Assembly (NCBI GenBank): GCA_014549065.1 | Contig: JACDOX010000024.1 | Span: 837,647-901,646, forward strand | Direction: 5' to 3' | Origin: Cardinalis cardinalis | Taxonomy: Eukaryota; Chordata; Aves; Passeriformes; Cardinalidae | DNA: 64,000 bases | The notes under the pieces: model-generated | Databases searched by the model: none | What the model was told of the DNA's origin: nothing | Seen by the model: only the letters and a program-made list of their open reading frames with translations | Made by a program: the position numbers and the translations under genes | Shown here: piece after piece, positions 12,541-23,800 of the stretch | Position numbering within the stretch: the first letter of the stretch is position 1 | Layout of the letters: every line of letters starts with the position of its first letter

Positions 12541-14963
12541 TTGTGCCTGGCTGTGTCCAGGTGCAGGGACAGCCCAACAATGTACAGGAACCTGTGTCAC
12601 TAATCTTGTACACATGAAGCAGTTTTGGGGNGTTGTTAGAATTTCTAAGATGCTGTCAGTAACTCTCCTGTGATCTTTCACTGTGAAGCTACCTACAAGG
12701 TAACATTCTGATGTACTAATTGACCCATAAATGTAGCCTGCTTGGCTTCATATGATTGTGTTTTGGATAAAATATTGCTGAGGGACTTTTTTTTGGTTGG
12801 GAGAGTGTATAAATTAATACGGCTTGGCAAAATCTTGACTCTCGCATTTCTGGAGTTATATTTATGTTGTTAGTACGAATAAGGATGTATCATACTGTCT
12901 TTTTGTGACTCTTCTGACTTGTTTAAAATGGAGATTTGATAGGCAGTAGACATTCTGTGAGTCTGGTGATTTTATTCCTNTTCAGGAATATTTGTTATTT
13001 AGTGTCTGTTGTTTATATTGGTAGAAGCATACAGAAAATGAAATGTTGTCTTCATGGGTTTTATGATGAGGAGTGTCAAAAATGAGTTTGTGGCAAATGT
13101 GAACTCTCCTTCAGAATTCTTACAAATATAATACCAATACATGGATGAATNTCCAAGGCGGTTTTATATCAACAAGTTCGAGATGCCTTGGACTTGTGTT
13201 TTCTGTGAGCTGTTATGTTCAAAAATCTAACCCTCTACCAAGATAAGTTATTTCAGAATGTGCCATGCTTCTGGAACGTGATGCCAAATTGTCATCAAAT
13301 TGTCACTTGGTGGAATCAAAGAGACTGTAGTAGTCCTGTGGCATCAAGGAGCACTGAAGAGGCAAGAATAGCTGACTGTCATGCTGGAGAATATCACTCT
13401 TCCATTTTTCTGATATGTCTTTTTTGACTTAGTAGCAGATTAGATGGGATTTCACCAAAGAAGAGACCCCCTGGCNCTTAATCTCTGTGGGCATCGGGTA
13501 GGTTTGGAGACAAATAGAGAGAAGCTGTAATACTATAATAAGCAAGCACTTGTAGCTAGTTTTTTTCTGGATGCTTGGTCTTCAAATGTTCTTACTTTTG
13601 GTGTACAATTTTCTACTTGCTTTTAAATCTGAATACTAGAGAGGGAAGCAAGCATTTCTGAGTTACAGCTATGTATACCTGTACTTACTGTATGTCCTTA
13701 TTTTATTGTTACTTTTTCACTTTTCTTTATATTTGAGCTGCAGTTTTTGTTTGCCTATATTTTTAATGATCCTCTGGTTTTTTGTCCTGATCTCCTTAAA
13801 CTTTTTATTTCAGGAATTGCCCAAAGCTAAATTGAGGTTCAGCCAGAGATCTTGCATAGAAAACTCAAGTGTGGTAGCTGAAATTCCGCGAAGACTGAGG
13901 AGTCGAAAATGAGGTTTTACAATTAAGGGCTTTAGGCTGCTGCGTATGCTTGTGCTTGGCATCCTTTTGATCTGTGTGTTGCTTTTCATCAAACTCTTAA
14001 GAGTAATCTTAGAAGAAGAGTGCTGTATTAATGTAAGTACAAATTAGAGTGACAAAGTAAGAATATTTCATGTGGAGCCTGGAACAGAAAGATCTAGTAG
14101 NTTGTCCGGTTTTATGCTTGAAGAACAAAAAAGTCCTGAAGTCCTCCTTTTCTGCTGGAAATCTGGGTCCTGGTTAGCCAGGAAACAGGTGAAGAAGCAC
14201 CATTAAGTGCATGTTAGTTTGAACATAATTNAGCTGCAGTAACCGATATTTTGAACAATGTGCAGTCTTGCTGACTAGTTCTGCTTCTAGCCAGAGGCAG
14301 GATCTTAAGATCCAGTTTGCAAAAATGTTTTTCAAAGACAAATATGTTAATTTAAAAATATTTGTATTTATAGTAATGCAATTCTTTTGTTACTTAATCA
14401 TGCTGTGAGACTACTTTTTAAATAAGCTGAAAGTTTCACAGGGGAAACCTGAAGCCTCTTTTCTGAGCTGAATGCTGAATCTGCTGTGGTGGAAGTGAAA
14501 ATAAGGAATGGTTCACAGGCTTGCCTCCAGAGGGTTGAAGTCACAGATCGCAAGAACCTAGAGAGAGCAAGCATTTGGTAAACTGCAGGCANCTTAAGCA
14601 ACGTAGGGATGAAAGACTGGTTTCCTGAAGGGTAAACTTGCTTCGCTGGGACAGTCAGGGCAGACTGAAAAGTCATTCTTCTGCTTGGGTTTTGCCCCAA
14701 ATACAGATTGTTTTGAGATGCTTGTATTTAACTTGCTGANAGTAAAACTCCTCAGTGAAGGATTAAGGATGTAGTGGTGATGCTCATTCAAGCGCTGTGG
14801 TGGTGGTGATTGTGATTGTCATAGCGTAAATAATAGATGACTCTTGGAAGACAGACATGTAGATTTTGTTTAGAAAGGTCTGCCTGTCCAAAACTCGAGA
14901 GTCAGTTTTACATTTCAGTAACCTTTGGACATCTTCTGTTACCTTATCAATGTGTTTGATTTG

Positions 14964-15041
14964 TTGTGGGTTGACCCTGGGTGAACATCAGGTGCCCACC
15001 AAACCTGCTCTATCANTCCCCTTCTCANCTACATGGGGTAG
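14964..15041 (-). mobile_element. left piece of outer LTR (reverse), interrupted
   Basis: This is the reverse complement of an LTR 3' terminus. Its TTGACCCTGG and CAGGTGCCCACC blocks are mirrored at the end of the neighbouring forward LTR (16160-16203). It stops at 15041, where a forward LTR begins, and the same element resumes at 16204. A possible 5-bp target duplication, ATTTG, flanks the whole structure at 14959-14963 and 17071-17075. The exact first base is uncertain by one or two positions. Confidence 0.7.
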
Positions 15042-16203
15042 TGTATTGGGTTTGCATGGCCAAGGTTTGGTAGCATGTAGGCTATAGGGCCTCATCTTCT
15101 GTGAGAAGCTGCTAGAAGCTTCTTCTGTGCCTGGCAGATCTAGTCCCTGGTCGCTCTAAANATGAACGTGCCACTAGTCAAAGCTTGACCAATTAGAAAT
15201 GGTGTAATGCCTCTGTGATAACAGATTTAGGAAGAAGAAAGAAAAAAGAGGTTACTGCACATTTGTAATTGCAGCCAGAGAAGAGCAGAGTGAGAACATG
15301 TGAGAGGAACAAACACTGAGGTCAGTAGAGAAAGAGGGGCAGGAGGTGCTCCAGGCACCAAAGCTGGGATTCCTCTGCAGCCTGTGGTGTAGCNCATGGT
15401 GTTGCAGCTGTGCCCCTGCAGCCCATGGAGGACCATGAGGATGCAGAGATCCACCTGCAGCCTGTGGAGGACACCCACACCAGAGCAGGTGGATTCGTGA
15501 GAGGAGACTGTGAACCCATGGGATGCCTNTGCTGGAGCAGGCTCCTGGCAGGGAGTTGCAGACTGATGGAGGGAAGAGCCCCATCTGGAGGAGTGCCCTG
15601 GTAGACCTTGTGATCCTATGGGGGACCAGTGCTGGAGCAGCCTGTCCTTGAAGGACTGCACCCCATGGAAGAGTGATCCATACTGCAGCAGTTTGAGGGG
15701 TTCTGTTGTCCNTGGAATGGACTCATACTGCAGCCATTTGCAGAGAACTGTTGTTGTTAGTGCGATGGACTCACATTGGAGTAATTCGTGGTTGAACTAT
15801 TTCCTGTTGGAGGGATCCCATGTTGGAGCTGGGGAAGGACTCCTCTCCCTGAGCAATGGGAGAAAGAGCCTGTGATGAACTGACCATAACCCCCATTCCC
15901 TTCTCCCTGTGCTGCTGGGGAAGAGGGTAAAACTTAGGAAGGAGGGAGGGGTGAGGAGAAGGTGTTTTAAGGTCTTACTTTACATCTCATTATCCTGCTC
16001 TGATTTTGTTAGTAGTAAATTCAGTTAATATCTCTAATTCCAGCCTTTTTTGCCTCTGATTGGATTTGTTGAGTGATCTCTTCTGGTCCTTGCTTCANCT
16101 CATGAACCTTTCANTGTATTTTGTCTCCCTTGTCCAGAGTAGAGGGTTGTGGTAAAGAGTCTTTGGTAGGTGCCTGTTATCCAGNCAGTGTCAACTCACT
16201 GCA
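15042..16203 (+). mobile_element. solo LTR of an avian endogenous retrovirus (forward)
   Basis: An element of about 1.16 kb begins TGTATTGGGTTTGCATGG and ends CAACTCACTGCA, so it has the TG...CA termini of an LTR. It has the family's GTGAGAAGCTGCTAGAAGC block near its start and internal degenerate repeats of 'ctgcagcc..tgg' type. I recognise the family as a common avian LTR but cannot name the Repbase entry. No retroviral gag, pol or env frame is present, so this is a solo LTR; the open frames inside it are not genes. It interrupts a reverse copy of the same family. The flanks GGTAG and GATAC match at three of five bases and may be a decayed target duplication. Confidence 0.75.
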
Positions 16204-17070
16204 GATACAAAAAATACAGCACAAGGCTTGTGGATCAAGATAAGGACAGGGAAGGCTGCTTGCCAGTTGTTGTCATGGGGATAAAATAGACTCAGCTTGG
16301 GGAAATCAGTTTAATTTATTGCAAATCATATAGGATAGGATAATGAGAAATGAACCCAAATCTTAGTGACACCTTCTTCCCAGGCTGAACTTAGCTCCTA
16401 AATTTTCTATCACCTCTCCCTTAGAGGCACAGTGGGGTAGGGAATGGGGGCTACAGTCAATAGCACGTACATGTTGTCTCTGCTGCTCCTTCCTCAGNAG
16501 GACTCCATACACTCCCTGCTCCAGTGTGGCGTCTCTCCCATGGGAGATAGTCCTTCACAAACTTCTCCAGTGGCAGCCCCTTCTAGGGGTGCAGTCCTTC
16601 AGGAGCAAACTATTCCAGCACATCATTCCCGTAGTGTTACAGTCTCCTTCAGGCATTTAGCTACTCTGGCCTGGGCTCCATGGGCTGCCGATGAATCTCT
16701 GATCCACTGTGTGCTTCCATGGGCTGCAATGGGACAGCCTGTCTCTCCATGGGCTGCAGGGGAATCTCTGCACAGGCACCTGCAGCACCTCCTCCCTCTC
16801 CTTCTTCACTTCACTTTGGTGTCTGCTGAGTTGTTGCTCTTGCATATTCTCACTCCTTTCTCTGCTGCTGTTGTTCCCCTAGCAGTTGACCCCTCCANCC
16901 CTCTTCTNACATATGTTGTTCAATAGGTGCTGCTGTTACTAATGGACTCAGCTTTGGCCTGCAGNGGGTCTGTCCTGGAGCCCATCTGGCACTGGCGATG
17001 GGGGAAGCTTCTGGCAGCTTCTCACAGAAGCCACCTAGCTAACAAAACATTGCCATGCAAGCCAAATACA
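16204..17070 (-). mobile_element. right piece of outer LTR (reverse)
   Basis: This continues the element begun at 14964, in reverse orientation. It contains the complement of the block near the LTR start (GCTTCTGGCAGCTTCTCACA at about 17008) and ends GCCATGCAAGCCAAATACA, the mirror of the forward LTR's first bases. A minus-strand AATAAA is kept at 16315-16320, matching the poly(A) position of the family. With the left piece it totals about 945 bases, shorter than the 1.16-kb forward copy, so it has internal deletion. Confidence 0.72.
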
Positions 17071-17549
17071 ATTTGACTTCTAGCAAAGTGAGTCTTGAGG
17101 TATGACAGGTTTCTCCAGAAAATGGCAAAGCTTTGAAGATGCAGAGGAACCAAGAATTACGGTCTAAATATGAACGAGAGTGATCTTAAGAAGATTCAAA
17201 TAGAATCTTGTGGAGACTTGATTAAACAAGTTTAATCCTCATTAATTTGGTAACTCAGTACTAAAGATCTAGTCCATGTAATTGAAAGTGGTGTGGGGAT
17301 GAGTGTAATTCAAATTCATTTGGTTAAAATTACTCAGTTTTTTGTGTAGGTGTCCTCGTGGCAGAGGACATGAGCTCAGGCTTGCAAGTGTGAATTGCTT
17401 ACCTTTGGGGTTATGCTCCTAACTCAGATCTTTCACCTCTTGAAAATTTGTGGCCCATTAAATAAGAGTTCTGGGGGTGCTAAGGTGCATCAGCCGCTCA
17501 CAGAGCAGGTGTAGAGCTATGGCAGTTCACAGCTTTGCATGCACATATT

Positions 17550-17735
17550 AGCTAGAACTTGTTTTTATGTGGGCTGTTGGTTTGTTTTTTGGGTTGGATT
17601 TGTTTTGTTGGTTGGGGATTTTGGCAGGGGACAAGGGGATGGGGAATTGTTTTAGTGGGTGGGATTTTTTCTGTGGGGTTTAATTTTAATTGGTTGAACA
17701 TTTTTTGTGTTTGGGATTTTTCTTNAATACCCTCT
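17550..17735 (+). repeat. G/T-rich low-complexity tract with G-quadruplex motif
   Basis: About 185 bases are nearly free of C on the + strand. At 17614-17644 four GGGG runs are separated by 9, 4 and 2 bases, a plausible four-tetrad quadruplex on the strand that becomes RAP1B intron RNA. Open frames exist on both strands because of the base bias; they are not coding. Confidence 0.7.
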
Positions 17736-20700
17736 TCTGAAGCTTGTAGCAACTTAACAGTTGCCTAAAGAGCAACCAAGGACAGAGGTGTGAGGGTCAG
17801 TGTCTACAGTTTGCAGTTGTCATCTTCTAGTTAAGGTTTGCTTGTGGGTTGGACATTGTCTGTAGAGCAACCGTCCCTAGGTTCAAAGTGGTACCAGAAA
17901 CAGAACAGGATTTTTTTCTACTCAGGTTTCACCCTCTTCCATTAAGCATGTCAGACCTTTTAGAAACTCATGTTCATCAGTGGATTCAGCTAAAGAAGTT
18001 AATTGTGAAAAGAAGCAGTTAAGGTTGAACCTCTGTCATTGCACAAGTAGCAAAACCATGTAGCAGAAAATAGTGGTTGTTGCTGGGTGTCAGTGTATGC
18101 CTTTTTCAGGTTACCCTCAGAAAGATGTCTGAAGCTGTAACAAAAGAACCATTGGTGAAAATAGGTGTGATTTGGGTGACTTTCGATGAAGTTTGTTGCT
18201 TGTGTTCAAATACCATGTTTCTCTTAGGGAAGTACTAGGAAGTATTGAGAGTTAAAACAGATGTGAGTTACAATTACTTGAGACTTTGCTGGTATGGTTC
18301 AGTTATCATGAAAGAGATAATTTTATTCCTGTTAATGAATGCTAGTAGTGAGTAGTCTCAATTTGCATAGAATCAGTGNCTTTTCAACAGATAAAACTTC
18401 TAATCTTAATTAAAATGACATATGGGAATTTGTAAGACTTCTNTCTGGCTACCAACCTGATTAGTAATAGAATTACTGTAAGTTGTACTGCAGAAGGATA
18501 CTTTGTACATAAAGGGCCTACACTAGCTGGATTTAAATGGCCAGTAACATAACATCATATAATGATGAAGGAAATCTTTATATCTGTGCCTTGATGATGT
18601 GTTAGTAATCTAAACAAACCTGAATAAAACCCANACTTCTTATAGTGAAGATAGTACTAGTCATGATACGTTGGCATGCAGGCTCTGGTGTTGCCAAGAG
18701 TATTTATATAGTGTGTATGTTATGGAGAAAAATAGAGGAGAGGCAAAAGGTGATCCTGAGATTGCAGTTAAACCCAGCCTTGGCTTACGTCTGTAGAAGG
18801 AAATGTGATACCAGGCTTTACTAGTTCAGCAGCCGGTGTCACAATCAAAGTAGAGCTAGGATTGCCAGATATTAAGCAGATACCAGATGGAATTTGAGAC
18901 TAGGTCTTGCTTCTGAAAGAGAAATTAAGATGCCTTTTTCCAAAGAAGAGTATCTTAAGCCAGCTGGCAAGCTTAAAGTAACTTTCAAACTGCACTTAAA
19001 AAAGAAATATCTTAAGTTGGAAAACTTGCATGCCTTACTTGTAGTCCTGTTGGGTATTACCTTGTTTTGAAGCTTGAAAGATAAAATTTAATGTAACAGT
19101 TATGGGGAGAAACAAATAGTTACATCTGCTTTTAATCAGAAGCATGCATATCAGGTAATGTTGTGTACACTATTATGTGGCAATCCATTAACTTGGAAAA
19201 ATTGTAGAGCAAAATACTGATCCTTCTCTGTAATGACAGCAGAGCCAAATTCACAGCATCAAATTGCTGGCTCAGTTCTCAGAACTTGCTTTATGGTTGA
19301 CTATCTAGCTTATGCATAGCAAGATATTGTAACATAGTAGTTATGCATTCTCTGAACTTAATATACATGTAGTATTTTTTAAAATCTGTGTTGTTTCTGT
19401 TTATTGCCTGCCTGGATTTTCTTTGCAAGCATAAAAATTACTTGCAATTCAGTTTGTTCAGGAATTCCGAGGTTATAATTTTAACTGTAAGTCTGACTGG
19501 TAGGATACTCACAAACAATTTTCCTAGGGGATGGTGACTATTTGACAGGAATAGGGAGAAAATGCAGATCGTGTCAAACAGCCACAAAAACTAAGAATAT
19601 ACCTGATAAATGTTACAAATTGCATTTGGAACTGAAATAGATACTATAGCATAGGCTTTATAAAGTACTCCACATTTGAATTGGCACATTACAATTTTTG
19701 CACGAAGTTGAAACTTTAACTCAGTTAAGTGTTGAAGCATAGCATATTCTTAGTAGCATAAGAATGTTCATTACATCACTTGCTTTGAAAATGCTTTTTA
19801 TATTTTGTGTGAATCTACTGCAAGTTGCGTATGATTGCTAGTCCCTCACATCAGGAAACTTTCATCTTGAGGTATCTGGGGCTTTAAGTAGGCAGCTTTT
19901 ACCCTTACAACATCCAATAAATTTATGTTCAAATTTAAGATCTAGCTGGAAGTTAACTTTGACTTAAGAAAAAAAAAAATCTGATTTTATTCAGTTATGC
20001 TAATTGTAGACAGTGGAACTAGTCTCTCAAGGTCAGATGCTGTTAGGTGCTTTTGCAGAAATGGTCCCTGTGTGCAGTAGGTAGCTCCNTTCAGTGGAAG
20101 GAGGAAAACTTGGTTAAGCTTTCTCTTTGTAAGTGTCCCTGTGGGCTTTTCAAGGAGCAGGTTAAACCTTAGTGCCATGTTTGTGCTGCAGTAGCTTGTT
20201 CTCAGGTCTCTGGCTGTTTCTCAGGTGATCAGTATGATTTCATGCCACTGAATAAGCTCAACCACCCAGCCAGCTTTTTGAAAATCCTCTGAAGGTTGTC
20301 TGACATCAGTTAAAATATTTGAACATAATTGAAGAGCTATTTTTGTCCAAGAAAAATTACAGTATTAGTGCCCAAAAGATACTAGCTGTTCAACTGATGA
20401 AATACATTGTCAAGACCAGAAACTATCAAAAGCAGGTAAAAACTAGAAATAAAAATAGCATTTAGCTTTGTTTACTGAACAGTTGATAGCTGTACTTACA
20501 GGAATCTTGAGTATGAAATTCTTTATTAGATCCAGATCAGCTTTTCAGAACTGATTTCTGAATAACATTTTTTATTATTTTTTATAAATGTGTCAAAGTC
20601 AGCTCTGGAGTAGTGTAATTTCTCTTTTATTAGAGGTACACTTACCCTGTTGAGTAAGGGTTATCTGAATTGCTTTAATTTCTAAAGCCTCTAAAAGTTG

Positions 20701-20756
20701 GTGAAAGTGAACAGGCTTCCGCTTTGGGCTATATTGTCAAAGTTCTGCTTATGCGC

Positions 20757-20808
20757 TGAAATTATTCCAGAGAGGGGGANCCTGAAATTATTCCAGAGAG
20801 GGGGAACC
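20757..20808. repeat. 26-bp tandem duplication
   Basis: Two copies of a 26-bp unit beginning tgaaattattccagagaggg lie head to tail at 20757-20782 and 20783-20808. They are identical except for one N in the first. This is a recent local duplication in RAP1B intron 1 and may vary between individuals. Confidence 0.88.
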
Positions 20809-23800
20809 CTCTTCAGAGTTGAGATATAAGAATTTAGGACATCTCACATGTAAGTGTTTGGGGAATACTAAGAACAGCGCACATCATCTCTTAATTAGTT
20901 GTTTACCTGAAAGGAAGGTTCTAAACCAGGAGATTAAAAGCACAGTGGAATCTGGAGTGGTTTGGCCATCTCTGACTATTCCAGTGTCAGAAATGGGAAA
21001 CATCTCTGAAAAGACATAATCCTCTGAGTTTGGCTGGCCCTGTGACCGAACTAGTGCTATTTTTCCAAATATCTGACCATTGTTATCTTGTTTTGTCACA
21101 CGGCTAGTATCCCCTTTCNGAGAAAAAGATTGGATTTTTTTCCCTTGGCTTTTTTCCTGCCACTTCTCATTGTAAGCAGGTAAACCAGTCAGTTAATTTG
21201 TTTCATCTGTCAATCTAGTGTTTGACTCTTTTTCTCATGCAAATATTTGGGATTAATTTAGGAGTGCTGTTCTCAAGGTGGTTCTAACAAAGTCTCTTTT
21301 CCACAGAGNTAAATACTCTGAGGCAAAAGTATTAGGAAAATCTTAGTGAAAACAGTGCAACCAAAATGTNAGGGTCTGAACAAGAATCATGGTGTCTATG
21401 AAGCCCTCAATAATCACGATCCCTTCTGAAAGTGATAAGGCTTCTGGGAGGGCCAGTGTATTTAATTCCACACCTGAATAACTAGTTCACATAAGCAAGT
21501 CTTGGANATATCTTCAAGTAAGTGACTGTACTTAGTTTATGTCTTCAGCCTGGGGCTGAGGTCCACTTACAGCTTAATATGGCTTAATATCACTTGAAAA
21601 AAATAGGATTATTAGCTTTCCCATTCCTTAAATAACAAAGTTCAATCAGAACCCAAAATTTGAAACTGAAGGAATTGAAAGACAACTAAATAAAAAATAA
21701 AAAACCCACCCCACTTTCACAATTATCACATGAAGCCCAATTACCAATGATGTATGAATTTCCTTGAATTCTTCACTGAGTGGTTGCTTTTTAGAAAAGC
21801 TTTACAAACAATAAGTGTGCAGGTTTTTTTCCCATTCACCTCTATAGTAAGGTTATTTATTCCTCAACTTCCTTCGCATCATCTTTGGTTTGCATTTTTC
21901 TGAAGACATGCTTCAAGAAACTATTGAAGAAAATGTCCAGGAGGCACTTTTGCCTGGGTTTATCTTAGAAGGACAGAAACAGGAAGCAAGTTCCATGTTT
22001 ACAGTCCTTGTCAGATGTGAAACTTTTGAAATGCTGCATTTTCAGTGACTTGTCCTGGTTAACCTTTCTTTCTTCTGTTCTAATGGGTTTATTCAAAGAT
22101 ATGCTGCTCATCCTTCAGAGACAATCTTTATTGGGAAAAGTGTCNNTGTGCATATCAAGTGTGTGCATGTGCTCTTGTAGTTTATCAGGTACTTTATTTT
22201 TAAGTATGCCATGAAGAAGTAGAATTAATCAGTTAACTTAATACATTCATTAGTACGTTCTGCACTAATGCACTTAGTACAAAAGGTAATATGAACAGGC
22301 TAGTGAGAGAGGCAGAGATACAGTGATTTTATGGAGTTACATCTCAGGAAGTATGGAAGNCCGTTCCTGGGGTGTCACTGGCAGTTAATGGAGGCAGTCT
22401 AGAATTGAGCTCTGTACTTTTGAGAGATTGTATACTTTAGACAGCAATAAAATCAATTTTGTGATAGTCCTGTTTTTTAAAGAGTAGCTTCCCTCATTTT
22501 TTCTAGCTAAATCTTGCATTAGACATCTCCACAGTTCAGTTATGTCAGATATATCTGTGCATATAAATACTCAGCTCAGCTGTTAGAAGGCAGTACCTGC
22601 TCAAACTAAATGAAAAAAAAAGTCTTGTTTTTTGCATGCTTCCTATCTTCTTGCACTTTAGCATCTGCATAGGGACTATAGTTGACAGTATTTTCCTGCC
22701 TGAAGATAGGGGAATGGAAAAATGAAACAGCAAAGGAAAGTTGGCATTGCTCTCCCTTCTTGCAGATCAGTCATCTTAAAGGTAGACAACCTTTAAAGCA
22801 AAATTTCTCCCTTAAAATAAACTCCATTAAATGAAGAGGGGGATTCAAACAAGTTGCTTGTTATATTTGCTAGGAATAAGTTTAAACTTACTTCGATTTA
22901 ACTGTTGGGTGGTTGGGTAGATACATCGTAAGTGTCCAGTAAATCTGGGGACGTCCTGCCTGTCTGTTGCTTCCATATCCTAGTATCTTTATTTCTGTTA
23001 TGCCTGTTCAAGTATAATCATTTTGTATCCCCAAAGTGATCTGGGGACTACAGACAGATNCTGTTGTTGACCCTAACTTATTGTACAAATGCCAGCCAGA
23101 CATGGTGTTTTATGGCTTAAACCTCCTCTTTTAGACTTTGTCTTCTGCTTTTTCCCTCACTCATTTGTCATTAATGAGTCAAAAGGAAATCTTGTTGGCA
23201 TCCAGATNAATCTGGATACATTATTAGTTCCAGAATCAAGCATTGTATCAACTGAAAAATAAACTAAGAGCATGCTTGAGATTTAGGATACCAGCAGTTT
23301 CTACAAGATCTGATATGGAAAAATAGGTTTGATCAAGAGCAGAGCCAGGTCAGGTTAGCTGGGAATTGCTGGAAAGTCAAGTTCAGGAAGGATCAGAGCC
23401 GAAGCTGAGTCNGGGGCATGCTTGCAGCCATCAGGCATACTGGTCAATAAAAAGTATGTGCTAGGCTTTAACAGCATCAAATAGTGTGGCAGACTGCAGT
23501 GTCCTGCATGATTCAGTGGTTTCTTGGATGAGGAGGCAAAGACCTGCAAGCAGGAAAATTTTCTTAGGAAAGCTCTTTTAGCTAGGAGTTGAAGTTTTCT
23601 TTCCTGTTAGAAAACAGTAAGAGAAAAGTGGAATGACATCAGTACTGTTGCTCAAAGGCAGTGGGATGGTAGATGTAAGTGACAGCAGACTANAAGCAGG
23701 GAGCAGGTGCTCTGCTGCCTGCCGTGTTAGGGATGTCCAGGTTAGCTTTCTTAAACTGTTTTAGAGAATACGTTTGTTCGTGTTCCATTCCAAGGTGCCA

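Noticed and set aside
15227..16926. Open frames of 85-160 codons inside the LTR region
   Set aside because: They lie in LTR internal repeats, lack gag, pol or env motifs and contain N bases; the LTRs are solo copies.
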